Positions 5,561 through 14,015 are shown, counted from the first letter of the stretch. The stretch is 21,652 bases of DNA from JAJPJG01 sp034667645 (GCA_034667645.1 JAXDQV010000199.1:1-21652), one strand, 5' to 3'. The notes: a model not told the origin generated them from the letters alone. Made by a program: numbers and translations.

Positions 5561-8359
5561 ATGAACCATCCGAGCATCCCCAGCGCCACCTATCGCCTGC
5601 AGTTTAACAAAGGATTTACTTTTGTGCAGGCAACGGAACTGGTGCCGTATTTGCATCAGCTCGGGATCAGCCACGTCTATGCGTCTCCCTATTTCCAAGC
5701 AAGCGCGGACAGCACGCACGGCTACGATATTGCCAACCATAACGAGCTGAATCCGGCCATCGGCTCACGCTCGGAATACGACGCGTTTGTCGCGGCACTG
5801 CACGCGCACGGAATGGGGCAGATCGTGGACTTCGTGCCAAACCATATGGGGATCGCCGAGCCGATGAACATCTGGTGGATGGATGTTCTCGAAAACGGCC
5901 CGAGTTCGATCTATGCGCCGTTTTTCGACATCGACTGGCACCCGTTAAAGGAGGAACTGGAAAATAAAGTCCTCCTCCCGATCCTCGGCGATCAATACGG
6001 GCGTGTGCTCGAAAAAGGTGAACTCACCCTGCGCCGCGAGGGCGGAGCGTTCTTTTTATATTACTACGCGACAAAACTGCCGATCACGCCGCGCTCCTAC
6101 ACTCGTCTCTTAACGTCGGCACTCGAAAAACTAAGCGCGCTTTACGGCCAGCAGGATTTCTTTCTCGAGTTGCAAAGCATCGTCACCGCGACTGAGCATC
6201 TTCCTCAGCGAACGGAAATCGACGCCGCAAAACTCGCGGAACGCGCACGGGAGAAAGAAATCGTCAAACGCCGTCTGGAACGCGTCGCGGCCGATTCGCC
6301 GCAGGTTGCGGAGGCGATCGAACAGACGTTGCATATGATCAACGGCCAGGCCGGCGAAGGCCGGACCTTCGACGAACTCGACGCGGTAATCGAGGCGCAA
6401 TGCTACCGCCTGAGCTATTGGCGCGTGGCCGCCGAGGAAATCAATTATCGGCGGTTTTTCGACATCAACACGCTTGCCGCGATCCGCATGGAATTACCTG
6501 AAGTGTTCAACGCGGCGCATCAGCTTATCTTTGAGCTGCTAAGAACAAATGCGGTGACCGGACTACGCATCGACCACGTAGACGGCTTGCTGAATCCGCG
6601 CGAATACCTCGGGCAATTGCAAAGGAGTTATTCTGAGATGTTTGGCATGCCAGTCGAACAACGGGGACTCTCTCTCCTGGTCGAAAAAATCCTCATGGGC
6701 AGCGAGCGGCTGCGCACGGACTGGCCGGTGCACGGCACGACCGGCTATGACTGGACCAACCAAGTCATCGCGTTGCTCGTGGATCGCGCGGCCGAGAAAT
6801 CGATCAGTGAGACCTATTCGCGCTTCATCGGCGGGGCCCCGCGTTTTGCCGATCTCGTGTATCAAAAAAAGCAGCTGACAATGCGGCTCTCCCTCGCCAG
6901 CGAGATCAATGTGCTCGGGCACATGCTCAATCGACTTTCAGAAACCAATCGCTGGTATCGCGATTTCACTCTTAACGCTCTCACGACGGCAGTTCGCGAA
7001 GTGATCGCCTGTTTTCCGGTCTATCGCACCTATCAGGAAGCGGGGCATGAAGTGAACGAGGAGGATCGCCTCGTCATCCTGCGTGCCGTCGCCGCAGCGA
7101 AACGGCGCAACCCCGGCGTGGAGATGTCGGTGTTCGATTTTCTGCGCGAGATGCTGTTGATGCAATTCCCGGAAAACCTGGATGAGGCCGCGCGCGAGCA
7201 CCACATGCGTTTCGTTTTGAAGTTTCAGCAATGCACAGGACCGATCATGGCGAAGGGCCTCGAAGATACGGCATTCTATATTTACAACCGTCTCATTGCA
7301 CTCAACGAAGTTGGCGGCGAGCCGCAGCAGTTTGGCGCGACCCCTGAGACATTTCACGAGCAGAACGCTGCGCGAAAAAATGAGTTTCCGCATGCGATGC
7401 TGGCCACCTCCACGCACGACACGAAAAGGAGCGAAGATACGAGAGCCCGCATCGCCGCGATCTCTGAACTTCCCGCGCTTTGGCGAAAGTCCCTGCAACA
7501 CTGGCGTGCGATAAACCGCCGGCACAAACACCGCATCGAGGATGAACTGGCGCCGGACTCCAACGAGGAATACCTGCTTTACCAGTCGTTGCTCGGCACG
7601 TGGCCTTTGGACGGGAACATTGATGAACACTACGTCAGCCGCATTCAGGACTACATGACCAAGGCCATCAAGGAGGCAAAGGTCAACAGCAGTTGGATTC
7701 AGCCGAATGAAGCTTGGGACCAGGCCATGCGTAATTTTGTGGCCGGGATGTTGTTAGGCGACGAACGCAATAAGTTTGTGGAACGTTTCGCGCCGCTGGC
7801 AAAGCAGGTGGCGGAACTGGGTGCGGTAAACTCACTCTCGCACACTCTGTTAAAACTCACTGCCCCCGGCGTGCCGGACATCTATCAAGGAACCGAGACA
7901 TGGGATTTTTCACTCGTCGACCCCGATAACAGGAGACCTGTCGATTACCGGCTGCGACGGGAGCAGCTTGCGTCGGTCAAAGAGAGCGCAAAGCCCGCAG
8001 AACTCCTCGAACACTGGAAGGACGGGCGCATCAAGACGTTTCTAACGCACAGGCTGCTGCAATTTCGGCGTGAGAACTTCACGCTGTTTTCCGAAGGCGA
8101 TTACATACCGATCGAAACGAGTGGCAGCTTTGCTGAATGTGTTTTTGCCTTTGCGCGACGGCGTCACGAGCGAACATTGATTGTGGTCTCACCGCGGCTC
8201 ACGGCGCGCGTAGGCTTTCCGCCGATCGGTGATGTATGGCGGGACACCGCGTTGAATTTCGATGCCAATGGAATGCGAGACATTTTCACCGGTCGCGAAT
8301 GGAGTTTAACCCTCTCGGAGTTAATGCGCGACCTTCCATTCGCCGTGTTTGCAAATTAA
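5561..8359 (+). CDS. treY: Maltooligosyl trehalose synthase
   Basis: TreY isomerises the reducing-end alpha-1,4 bond of maltodextrins to an alpha,alpha-1,1 bond, giving maltooligosyl trehalose for TreZ to cleave. This 932-residue GH13 protein opens with the TreY signature ATYRLQFNKGFTF and ASPYFQASADSTHGYDI. The catalytic nucleophile is Asp338 in RIDHVDGLLNP, the acid/base is Glu375 in LVEKIL, and the transition-state Asp is Asp620 in STHDTKRSEDTRAR. LTAPGVPDIYQGTE near the C-terminus is typical. It is longer than the roughly 730-780 residues of the archaeal and actinobacterial enzymes; extra sequence lies around residues 180-300. treZ, treX and glg genes are absent from the window. No ribosome binding site is obvious before the ATG. 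Confidence 0.96.
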   Translation: MNHPSIPSATYRLQFNKGFTFVQATELVPYLHQLGISHVYASPYFQASADSTHGYDIANHNELNPAIGSRSEYDAFVAALHAHGMGQIVDFVPNHMGIAEPMNIWWMDVLENGPSSIYAPFFDIDWHPLKEELENKVLLPILGDQYGRVLEKGELTLRREGGAFFLYYYATKLPITPRSYTRLLTSALEKLSALYGQQDFFLELQSIVTATEHLPQRTEIDAAKLAERAREKEIVKRRLERVAADSPQVAEAIEQTLHMINGQAGEGRTFDELDAVIEAQCYRLSYWRVAAEEINYRRFFDINTLAAIRMELPEVFNAAHQLIFELLRTNAVTGLRIDHVDGLLNPREYLGQLQRSYSEMFGMPVEQRGLSLLVEKILMGSERLRTDWPVHGTTGYDWTNQVIALLVDRAAEKSISETYSRFIGGAPRFADLVYQKKQLTMRLSLASEINVLGHMLNRLSETNRWYRDFTLNALTTAVREVIACFPVYRTYQEAGHEVNEEDRLVILRAVAAAKRRNPGVEMSVFDFLREMLLMQFPENLDEAAREHHMRFVLKFQQCTGPIMAKGLEDTAFYIYNRLIALNEVGGEPQQFGATPETFHEQNAARKNEFPHAMLATSTHDTKRSEDTRARIAAISELPALWRKSLQHWRAINRRHKHRIEDELAPDSNEEYLLYQSLLGTWPLDGNIDEHYVSRIQDYMTKAIKEAKVNSSWIQPNEAWDQAMRNFVAGMLLGDERNKFVERFAPLAKQVAELGAVNSLSHTLLKLTAPGVPDIYQGTETWDFSLVDPDNRRPVDYRLRREQLASVKESAKPAELLEHWKDGRIKTFLTHRLLQFRRENFTLFSEGDYIPIETSGSFAECVFAFARRRHERTLIVVSPRLTARVGFPPIGDVWRDTALNFDANGMRDIFTGREWSLTLSELMRDLPFAVFAN

Positions 8360-8972
8360 CCAACGCGCGTCGGCGGCGGCACCAGCACCGATTTCATCCC
8401 AGCTGCTTCCGCGGCTTGAATGCCGATCTGCGTGTCTTCGAAAACGAGACAACGGGCCGGATCAACGCCGAGCTTTTGCGCCGCCGTCAGAAAAGGGTCC
8501 GGCGCCGGCTTTCCCAAGACATAGTCGTCCGCGCCGACAATCGCGGCGAATTTATCCGTGATGCCAAGCGCATCGAGAGTGCTGATGACAATACTTCGGC
8601 GCCCTCCGGAGGCGACGGCGAGCGGAAGCCTTCCATAGACTTCATTCACTATCGCAACCACCGGCTCGATCGGCGCGATCTCCGATACCATTTCGAGATA
8701 AAGGCGCTCCTTCTTTCTCGCCGTTTGCCCGGGAGGCAGCTTGTAGCCGTGGCGTTCGTTTAATAGCTCCACGATCCCTACGGTCGGCACTTCACCAAGC
8801 TCGTAAAACATCGTTCCGGAAAGTCGCAATCATGCTCGCGTAGCGCGGAGCACCAGGCCTTGTAATGCAACGGCATGGTGTCGGCCAGCGTGCCATCGCA
8901 GTCGAAGATATAAGCGGCGAAGTCACCCGCAGGAAGTTGAAGCATCAGAAAAAGAACAGCAGCAGGACGCAC
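8356..8972 (-). pseudogene. Frameshifted beta-phosphoglucomutase-like HAD gene
   Basis: Two minus-strand frames together make one HAD subfamily IA protein. The first part (8972 or 8945 to about 8814) has YIFDCDGTLADTMPLHYKAW, the nucleophile motif. The second (from about 8811 to 8356) has MFYELGEVPTVGIVELLNERHGY, ASGGRRS, LGKPAPDPF and LVFEDTQIGIQAA, which are the cap, the motif II serine, the motif III lysine and motif IV. The frames must be joined by a -1 shift near 8811-8816, equal to one missing base, so the gene is broken as given. No classical slippery heptamer is at the junction; a sequencing error or a recent mutation is more likely than programmed shifting. Beta-phosphoglucomutases convert beta-glucose-1-phosphate in maltose or trehalose metabolism, which would suit the treY neighbour, but the substrate is inferred. 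Its stop overlaps that of treY at TTAA. Confidence 0.82.
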
Positions 8973-9104
8973 TCACAGCAAGTGCTTTTGCCACGGACAC
9001 CTTGAACTGCGGGTTAGTAGAGCGCGGTTGTTCGCATTAAAAAAGTGTAAGTCGCGCTAACATTCTGCTTGTAGTTGATAAAACATGCGGGCTTAGATTG
9101 GCCT

Positions 9105-9488
9105 ATGCCAAAATCTGATTCATTCTGGGACCATCCAGTCAAGACCATCGAAGAAGCTCTCGCGATCCGAAAACAAATCGACGCGCTGCAAACTCGACTA
9201 AGTAGCATGTTCGGCGGTGTCGCTACCCTTGCTCCAGTGCGGCGGAAAAGAAGGACCGGCACCATGTCGGCTGCGGCTCGCGAAAGAATCGCTGCTGCCC
9301 AAAGGGCGCGCTGGGCCAAGTTAAAAGGCAAAGGCGCCGCGAAAAGCACGGCTCCCGCCACGAAGCCTGCGCGCAAAACCCGGAAAAAGGGAAACCTCAC
9401 TCCGGAGGGCCGCGCCAAGCTGGCCGCTTCGATGAAGGCTCGCTGGGCAGCCAAGAGGAAGGCTGCCGCGGAATCCGCGAAGGCTTAG
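9105..9488 (+). CDS. Small basic protein with two ARWA repeats
   Basis: A 127-residue, strongly basic protein if started at ATG 9105; a TTG ten codons upstream is less likely. The N-terminal 40 residues (WDHPVKTIEEALAIRKQIDALQTRL) form a probable coiled coil. Two copies of a short motif follow: MSAAARERIAAAQRARWAKLKG and, about 40 residues later, LTPEGRAKLAASMKARWAAKRK. They are separated by a Lys/Ala/Pro/Thr linker like those of histone H1-like proteins. Binding to nucleic acid is inferred from charge and composition only. The motif recurs, as I recall, in small proteins of soil Acidobacteria and Verrucomicrobia without an assigned function. It converges on the GYF_2 gene, 21 bp away. Confidence 0.7.
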   Translation: MPKSDSFWDHPVKTIEEALAIRKQIDALQTRLSSMFGGVATLAPVRRKRRTGTMSAAARERIAAAQRARWAKLKGKGAAKSTAPATKPARKTRKKGNLTPEGRAKLAASMKARWAAKRKAAAESAKA

Positions 9489-9509
9489 CTTCGAACGGCC
9501 CTCAGCTCT

Positions 9510-10118
9510 TCACGGCTCGGGTTTGGATCCCTGGGGGGCGACCGTCGACTCAGGAGAAGTGGATTCGACAGGCCGCACGGACGTTAACAGCCACTCTTTG
9601 GTGGCATCTCGGAAAAACAATTCGACCTGCCATCCTGCCTGGTAGCTTCTGCCGCTTTCAGTGAAAACGGTGCCTCTCAACGTGACATGTCCCGATGAGT
9701 TGGCCGCGGCGGCGGCGGACGAGTCAAAGGAATCAAACGACACAGTCACCTTCTGTGGTTTAAGCCGGTCACGCACCAAGCCGCGGGCCTTCCAATAGGC
9801 AGCTTCCGCGTTGAATTCCTTTTCGTAGGCTTCTTTCCATCCGGCGTGGACGATCGGATACAAGTAGATGAGTGCCGTAGCGGCGATGGCACCTATCACC
9901 ACCCGCAAGCTCCAGCGCGCAGGTCGCACCTTTCGAAGCTTCTTCTGGGAATCTCCGCAAAAGTCGGTGACGAACTGCCAGTGATCCATTCCTTCACCCC
10001 AGTAAAGGGTCTCCTCAGCGATGAAGCCTTTTAGGAAAAGCTGTTGAATTTCGACGATCGTATAGGGTCCCTTTTGCTCGCCACTCACGCGAAGATAATA
10101 CTCTTCAGAAAATGACAT
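9510..10118 (-). CDS. GYF_2 (DUF4339) domain membrane protein
   Basis: A 202-residue protein. Residues 7-52 match the GYF_2 domain: YYLRVSGEQKGPYTIVEIQQ with the GPY core, then LFLKGFIAEETLYWGEGMDHWQFV. In bacteria this fold is thought to bind proline-rich or other peptides next to membrane segments. A single transmembrane helix follows at about residues 70-90 (VVIGAIAATALIYLYPIV). The rest (about 110 residues) is a helix plus a beta-rich region (VTVSFDSFDSS, GHVTLRGTVF, QVELFFRDATKEWLLTSVRP) and a Ser/Pro-rich end. The domain order implies a cytoplasmic GYF_2 and an outward C-terminal part. Its partner is unknown. It stands alone on its strand. Confidence 0.75.
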   Translation of the reverse strand: MSFSEEYYLRVSGEQKGPYTIVEIQQLFLKGFIAEETLYWGEGMDHWQFVTDFCGDSQKKLRKVRPARWSLRVVIGAIAATALIYLYPIVHAGWKEAYEKEFNAEAAYWKARGLVRDRLKPQKVTVSFDSFDSSAAAAANSSGHVTLRGTVFTESGRSYQAGWQVELFFRDATKEWLLTSVRPVESTSPESTVAPQGSKPEP

Positions 10119-10357
10119 ATTGATGGCTGGTTACCCGGGACTGGAAGAACGGGGAGAGTAGATTCCAATTGTCAGGAGGCAAGCAGTCAAAAAACTGCAT
10201 GTGCACACTGCCCTTTTCCACACTTCCGGTGGGCCCGACTCACGCGCGGAGCGGCGGTCTAAGAATCGGGTGACGAGGTCACTAATGGCTTCAGCTTTGT
10301 CGTCGAACAGTCGAAGGACATGCCAGTCTTCGTCCCTTGCTCTGAGCCGTTAAAAAA

Positions 10358-10440
10358 TGGGCAGGGCTGGATTCGAACCAGCGAAGGCGTAAGCCAGCGG
10401 ATTTACAGTCCGCCCCGTTTGGCCACTCCGGAACCTACCC
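10358..10440 (-). tRNA. tRNA-Tyr, anticodon GTA
   Basis: Read on the minus strand, the acceptor arms GGGTAGG (10440-10434) and CCTGCCC (10365-10359) pair over seven positions including one G-U. The anticodon stem GCGGA/TCCGC holds loop CTGTAAA with anticodon GTA at 10406-10404. The T arm is GCTGG-TTCGAAT-CCAGC. A long variable arm with GGC-TTAC-GCC identifies a class II tRNA, as expected for bacterial tRNA-Tyr. The discriminator base is A and CCA is not encoded. Six T follow directly on the minus strand and may terminate transcription. Confidence 0.97.
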
Positions 10441-10460
10441 GAACTGTTGAGGGACTCGGA

Positions 10461-10488
10461 GTTATAGCGGCGCCTTTGAGCCGCGCAA
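10461..10488 (-). promoter_or_regulatory. Sigma-70-type promoter for tRNA-Tyr
   Basis: On the minus strand TTGCGC (10488-10483) and TATAAC (10466-10461) are 16 bases apart. Transcription would start near 10454, about 14 bases before the tRNA 5' end. This gives the tRNA its own promoter after the cyclophilin gene. Confidence 0.55.
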
Positions 10489-10499
10489 GCGATATTCCA

Positions 10500-11072
10500 T
10501 CAGTTGTGAGGCTCGATCTTTACGGATTTGATCGTCACCGGAGCGGTCGGGTTGTCGTTTGTATCGGCTGGCTGCACGCTGATTTTTTCGAGCACTTCCA
10601 TCCCTTCGAGCACATGAGCAAAAACGGTGTATTGCCCGTCGAGATTCGGCATTGGCTTCAGGCAAATGTAAAACTGGCTGCCACTCGAGCGCCGCGCCGG
10701 GTTGATGTTATCCGGCAGGCGCGACATCGCCACTGCGCCTTCGATGTGTCTCCGCCGCACCTCTGGCGGAAGTGTGTAACCCGGACCGCCCGTGCCGATG
10801 TTGCTGTTTCCTCTTTTGCGACTGAGCGGATCGCCAGTCTGCACCAGCGAGTGCGGGAACACGCGATGGAAATTGATCCCGTTGTAAAAATGTTTCCGCG
10901 CAAGTTTTTTAAAATTCTCAACGGTTGCGGGAGCATCTGCGTCGTAAAATTCCAGCACGACGCGCTCGAGTTTTTCATGCCCGACCCGCACATTCAGCAC
11001 TGCGATCTCGTCGGCGACTGCCAGGCGAACAAGGCTCAACAACGCAAATGCGGCGATGGAAAAGAATTTCAT
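10500..11072 (-). CDS. Secreted cyclophilin-type peptidyl-prolyl isomerase
   Basis: Catalyses cis-trans isomerisation of Xaa-Pro bonds during folding. The 190-residue protein begins with a signal peptide (FFSIAAFALLSLVRLAVA, cleavage near residue 20), so it should act in the periplasm. Cyclophilin core residues are present: FHRVFP with catalytic Arg70, VQTGDPL (Gln78), SGSQFYICL (131-138) and LDGQYTVFAHVLEGMEVLEKI (144-164). An Arg/Lys insertion (SRKRGNSNIGTGGPGY) follows QTGDP, as in the longer bacterial members. Its ATG overlaps the TGA of the upstream ygfZ-like gene (ATGA), so the two are translationally linked. It is the last protein gene of the run starting with the rhomboid gene. Confidence 0.93.
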   Translation of the reverse strand: MKFFSIAAFALLSLVRLAVADEIAVLNVRVGHEKLERVVLEFYDADAPATVENFKKLARKHFYNGINFHRVFPHSLVQTGDPLSRKRGNSNIGTGGPGYTLPPEVRRRHIEGAVAMSRLPDNINPARRSSGSQFYICLKPMPNLDGQYTVFAHVLEGMEVLEKISVQPADTNDNPTAPVTIKSVKIEPHN

Positions 11073-11986
11073 GGGATAAGCGGCAGTGGGCGGGCTTCGA
11101 CCTTTTGCGCGGACGCGCCCTGTGCGCGCGCTTCAAAGATGTCCGCTTCGACGCCGCGCTTGAGATAGCCGAGCGCGGCGTATTTTTCCAAGCCAAAACT
11201 CCAACCAGCGCTCGTGAGCTTCCCGACGGGTTGTTCGGAGCCCGCGGCGAAAAGCTCCATGCCGACGGCTAGCGCTCCCTGCGAGACGAACCCGTGAAGC
11301 GCACGGTTTACATGCCCGCCGCTTTTGATGCGAGAGACGATCTCCTGCCCGATGTAGCAGCCTTTGTGAAAATCAACTGCGACCCGGTCGAGACCCGCTT
11401 CAGTCGGGATGGTGTTCTCACCCAGCTCGGCTCCCCAGCGCGGCACGCCCGCCTCAATGCGGAGCGATTCGGAAATCGAATCGTCGAGTGGAGCGAAATC
11501 CTCGCTCAAGGCGCGCCAGGTTTCCCCGAGCGCATCCCCCGGCATCAGCAGATCGATCCCGGGATGCGCAAAACGGTGTGCATTCGTTTGTGTAACACCG
11601 GCGATACCGGACGGCATCAGCTTTGCCGATCCGATGACGAGATGCACCAATGCAAACTCGTCCGTGACGTCCTCGAGCGCGACATCGTCGGCCACGATGT
11701 AACGCTCGAGTCTCAACGACATTGCCTCGCGCAGAACGGGCTCGGTATCCATCCGCAAGAAATCCGGTTCAGCTGAAATAAAAACATCGCCGGACATTTT
11801 TCCCTTGGCGGTAAGAACACAGGCGTGCAGCGAAGTTCCCGGAGCCAGTTTCCGCACATCATTACTGACCTGACCATTGAGAAAACGAACCCGGTCGGCG
11901 CCGGTCACACGCCATTTGGCACGCCGGGAAAGATCAATCAAGCCGCCGCGTTCTTTCGCCTCAGCGTAGAGGTCAGCGCGCCGCAT
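11069..11986 (-). CDS. ygfZ: YgfZ/GcvT-like folate-binding protein
   Basis: A 305-residue member of the YgfZ family (related to the aminomethyltransferase GcvT), which uses tetrahydrofolate to help maintain or repair certain iron-sulfur enzymes. The N-terminal part has DRVRFLNGQVSNDVRKL and the ACVLTAKGKMSGDVFI motif. The family signature KGCYIGQE is at residues 208-215, with the conserved cysteine Cys210. The C-terminal barrel has AVGMELFAAGSEQPVGKLTSAGWS. It lies between the dehydrogenase gene (9 bp upstream) and the cyclophilin gene (4-bp overlap), so it is part of one transcript. The protein is of ordinary length for the family. Confidence 0.92.
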   Translation of the reverse strand: MRRADLYAEAKERGGLIDLSRRAKWRVTGADRVRFLNGQVSNDVRKLAPGTSLHACVLTAKGKMSGDVFISAEPDFLRMDTEPVLREAMSLRLERYIVADDVALEDVTDEFALVHLVIGSAKLMPSGIAGVTQTNAHRFAHPGIDLLMPGDALGETWRALSEDFAPLDDSISESLRIEAGVPRWGAELGENTIPTEAGLDRVAVDFHKGCYIGQEIVSRIKSGGHVNRALHGFVSQGALAVGMELFAAGSEQPVGKLTSAGWSFGLEKYAALGYLKRGVEADIFEARAQGASAQKVEARPLPLIP

Positions 11987-11995
11987 CGGCCTGCA

Positions 11996-13225
11996 CTATT
12001 TTCCGCCGGCTTGAAACCAGCGGCGAATGCGGTTGAGGGGCGGCGCCGATTCTCCCGCCTGCTCGCGCGGCGGTTCATCTGTGACCTTCGCTCCGCCGGC
12101 AGGGTTTGCGCCGCCCGGCTCGGCGGCGACCACAACCTCGGAAGGCTTCCCTTCTTTGTCTGCAGGGACGCTGACCGATGGAGCGAATACGTCGGTGCCG
12201 GCGATGAGCTCCGCCGGTAGATGTGACTTCAATTCTTCACGTGGCGGCGCCACTTTGTGTCCGAGGGACTCCTTCGGCGGCTCGGCATCATTGATAGGTT
12301 TTGGCTCCTCGTGCTGCGCCGGAGCCGTGTTTTCCAAAGCTTTCACTGGCGGTGCGATCACCGCGTTCCGTTCCTCCTCGGTTTCGTAGATCTTCGCGAG
12401 AGCGGCAAAATCCAGATCGGCCCAACCGCGGCTGAGGCCGCCATACATCACCCCCGCCGTCGCGGTTGTCGCAGGGATGTCAATGTCGAGTGAGTTGGCG
12501 ATGTGAATGGCGAGCTGCACATCCTTAAACATGTGCTTGAGCGAAAAATGCGGCTCGTAATCGCGATGCAGCATTTTGCTGAGCTTCATGTCGAGGACAC
12601 CCGAGCGGACGCCGTGATGTTCGATCGCATCGGCGAGGACCTCGGGGGCAACACCGGAACGTTTCACGATCGCCAGCGCCTCGGCCAGCGTCTGCACAAT
12701 CACTGCGCCGAGCATATTCGTCGCCACTTTGACGGTTGCGGCGTGTCCGATCTCACCGATCTGGATGATCGCCTTGCTGCTCACGCGCAGAACCGGCTCC
12801 GCCACTTTAAAGGTCTCCCTCGACCCGCCGATGTAATACACCAGCTCTCGGTTTTCCGCCGCCGCCTTGCTTCCGGTGAAGGGGGCATCGAGAAGTTTCG
12901 CGCCGTGTTCTTCGACCAGTTTTGCCGCCTCGATCGTCGCTTCCGGGCCGACGGTGGAATTGCAGATGAGCAGGTGGCGGTCGGTCAATTTCGGCGACAT
13001 CGTCTCGATCACTTCGAAAAGCGCCTGCGCATCGGCTACGAAGATTTGAATGATGTCGCACAACTCCGCAACGTGGGCAGGCGATGCCAGAAAGTTCGGC
13101 GCGGCGCGCGGCGTGCGGTTCCAGACATAGACGTGGTAGCCGGCTCCACGGAGCGCCGCGGCTACGCGGGCGCCGATGATTCCGAGGCCAATAAGCCCCA
13201 CGTTTTTGCGGGATTTGCGCGACAT
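11996..13225 (-). CDS. 3-hydroxyisobutyrate dehydrogenase-like reductase with long C-terminal tail
   Basis: An NAD(P)-dependent beta-hydroxyacid dehydrogenase of the 3-HIBADH / GLYR1 / tartronate semialdehyde reductase family. The Rossmann motif is GLIGLGIIGARVA (residues 10-22). NSTVGPE (89-95), DAPFTGSKAAAE (113-124) and the catalytic Lys166 with Asn170 (HAATVKVATN) follow. The helical C-domain ends near residue 285. Residues about 290-409 form a Pro/Glu/Ala-rich, probably disordered tail absent from typical members of about 290 residues. It ends in LNRIRRWFQAGGK, a basic and aromatic terminus that might bind membrane or a partner. The start at 13225 lies 3 bp after the rhomboid stop. The substrate is not decidable from sequence. 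Confidence 0.9.
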   Translation of the reverse strand: MSRKSRKNVGLIGLGIIGARVAAALRGAGYHVYVWNRTPRAAPNFLASPAHVAELCDIIQIFVADAQALFEVIETMSPKLTDRHLLICNSTVGPEATIEAAKLVEEHGAKLLDAPFTGSKAAAENRELVYYIGGSRETFKVAEPVLRVSSKAIIQIGEIGHAATVKVATNMLGAVIVQTLAEALAIVKRSGVAPEVLADAIEHHGVRSGVLDMKLSKMLHRDYEPHFSLKHMFKDVQLAIHIANSLDIDIPATTATAGVMYGGLSRGWADLDFAALAKIYETEEERNAVIAPPVKALENTAPAQHEEPKPINDAEPPKESLGHKVAPPREELKSHLPAELIAGTDVFAPSVSVPADKEGKPSEVVVAAEPGGANPAGGAKVTDEPPREQAGESAPPLNRIRRWFQAGGK

Positions 13226-13228
13226 TTT

Positions 13229-13915
13229 TTACGGAGAGCGAGGGTTGAGAGAACGGGAGCGTGTTCGTTTTTGAAAGAAAAAAATCAAGACCAAACCAGC
13301 CGCAAAACCACCGATGTGCGCGAGGTAAGCGACGCCTCCGCCGTGCTGCCGTGCGGCCACTTGCGAGGCCATTTGCGAGAGAATTTGCAGGCCGATCCAG
13401 AGGAGCAGAAAGAGGAAGGCCGGAATGTCCACCAGCCGCGTGAACAGACCGAGCGGGACGAGCGTGGTGACTCGCGCGGTCGGGTGGAGCACGAGGTAGG
13501 CGCCCAGCACTCCGCTGACTGCGCCGCTCGCGCCGATCATCGGCACCTGCGACTCTGGCGAGAACGCGATGAAGGCGGCATCGGCCGCGAAACCGCAGAT
13601 GAGGTAGAAAAATCCAAACCGGATGAAGCCGGTCGCGTCTTCGATGTTGTTCCCGAATATCCACATGAACCACATGTTCCCGATCAGATGCATCCAGCTC
13701 CCGTGCATGAACATCGAGGCGAGCATGTGGGCGGCGGAATAGTTAAAAGGTGCGCCATGAGTGACCTCCGCCGGCACGAGCGCGGCCAGCATTACGGACT
13801 GATCAATGCCGACGCGAAGCTGCCACGCGATGAACACCCACGCATTCACGAGGATGATGAGAATGGTCAGGGCGGGGAAACGTTTCGTTCGCTGATCGTC
13901 GTAAAGCGGAAACAT
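13229..13915 (-). CDS. Rhomboid-family intramembrane serine protease
   Basis: A 228-residue multi-spanning inner-membrane protease that cleaves transmembrane segments. The catalytic serine is Ser130 in GASGAVSG and the catalytic histidine is His200 in AHIGGFAAG. HLIGNMWFMWIFGNNIED (76-93) carries the HxxxN segment of the oxyanion region (His76, Asn80). Six hydrophobic helices are visible, beginning with LTILIILVNAWVFIAW. The short soluble N-terminus (MFPLYDDQRTKRFP) is typical of bacterial rhomboids near 220 residues. It is the first gene of the minus-strand run dehydrogenase, ygfZ, cyclophilin. The natural substrate is unknown. Confidence 0.95.
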   Translation of the reverse strand: MFPLYDDQRTKRFPALTILIILVNAWVFIAWQLRVGIDQSVMLAALVPAEVTHGAPFNYSAAHMLASMFMHGSWMHLIGNMWFMWIFGNNIEDATGFIRFGFFYLICGFAADAAFIAFSPESQVPMIGASGAVSGVLGAYLVLHPTARVTTLVPLGLFTRLVDIPAFLFLLLWIGLQILSQMASQVAARQHGGGVAYLAHIGGFAAGLVLIFFFQKRTRSRSLNPRSP

Positions 13916-13982
13916 TCGGAAAGGCTACATTGCACGGTTGCTCGATCTTCGCGAGTGGCTTATTGCCCCCGAGATCACGCCA

Positions 13983-14015
13983 AAAAAACGGGCACGGGTC
14001 CTTTCGAACCGTGCC
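13983..14015 (-). terminator. Intrinsic terminator after the DUF6600 gene
   Basis: GGCACGG (13991-13997) pairs with CCGTGCC (14009-14015), with two more pairs inside after a mismatch. On the minus strand it is followed by CG and seven T (13989-13983). It lies 21 bases after the stop of the DUF6600 gene. A T-run on the + side (TGTTTTT) makes it bidirectional in form, but no + strand gene ends here. Confidence 0.88.

Noticed and set aside
8811..8830. Programmed ribosomal frameshift in the HAD gene
   Set aside because: No slippery heptamer or downstream structure is evident; a base error or mutation is simpler.
10270..10282. Small hairpin GTGAC-gag-GTCAC
   Set aside because: Five base pairs with no T-run or gene end nearby; expected by chance.
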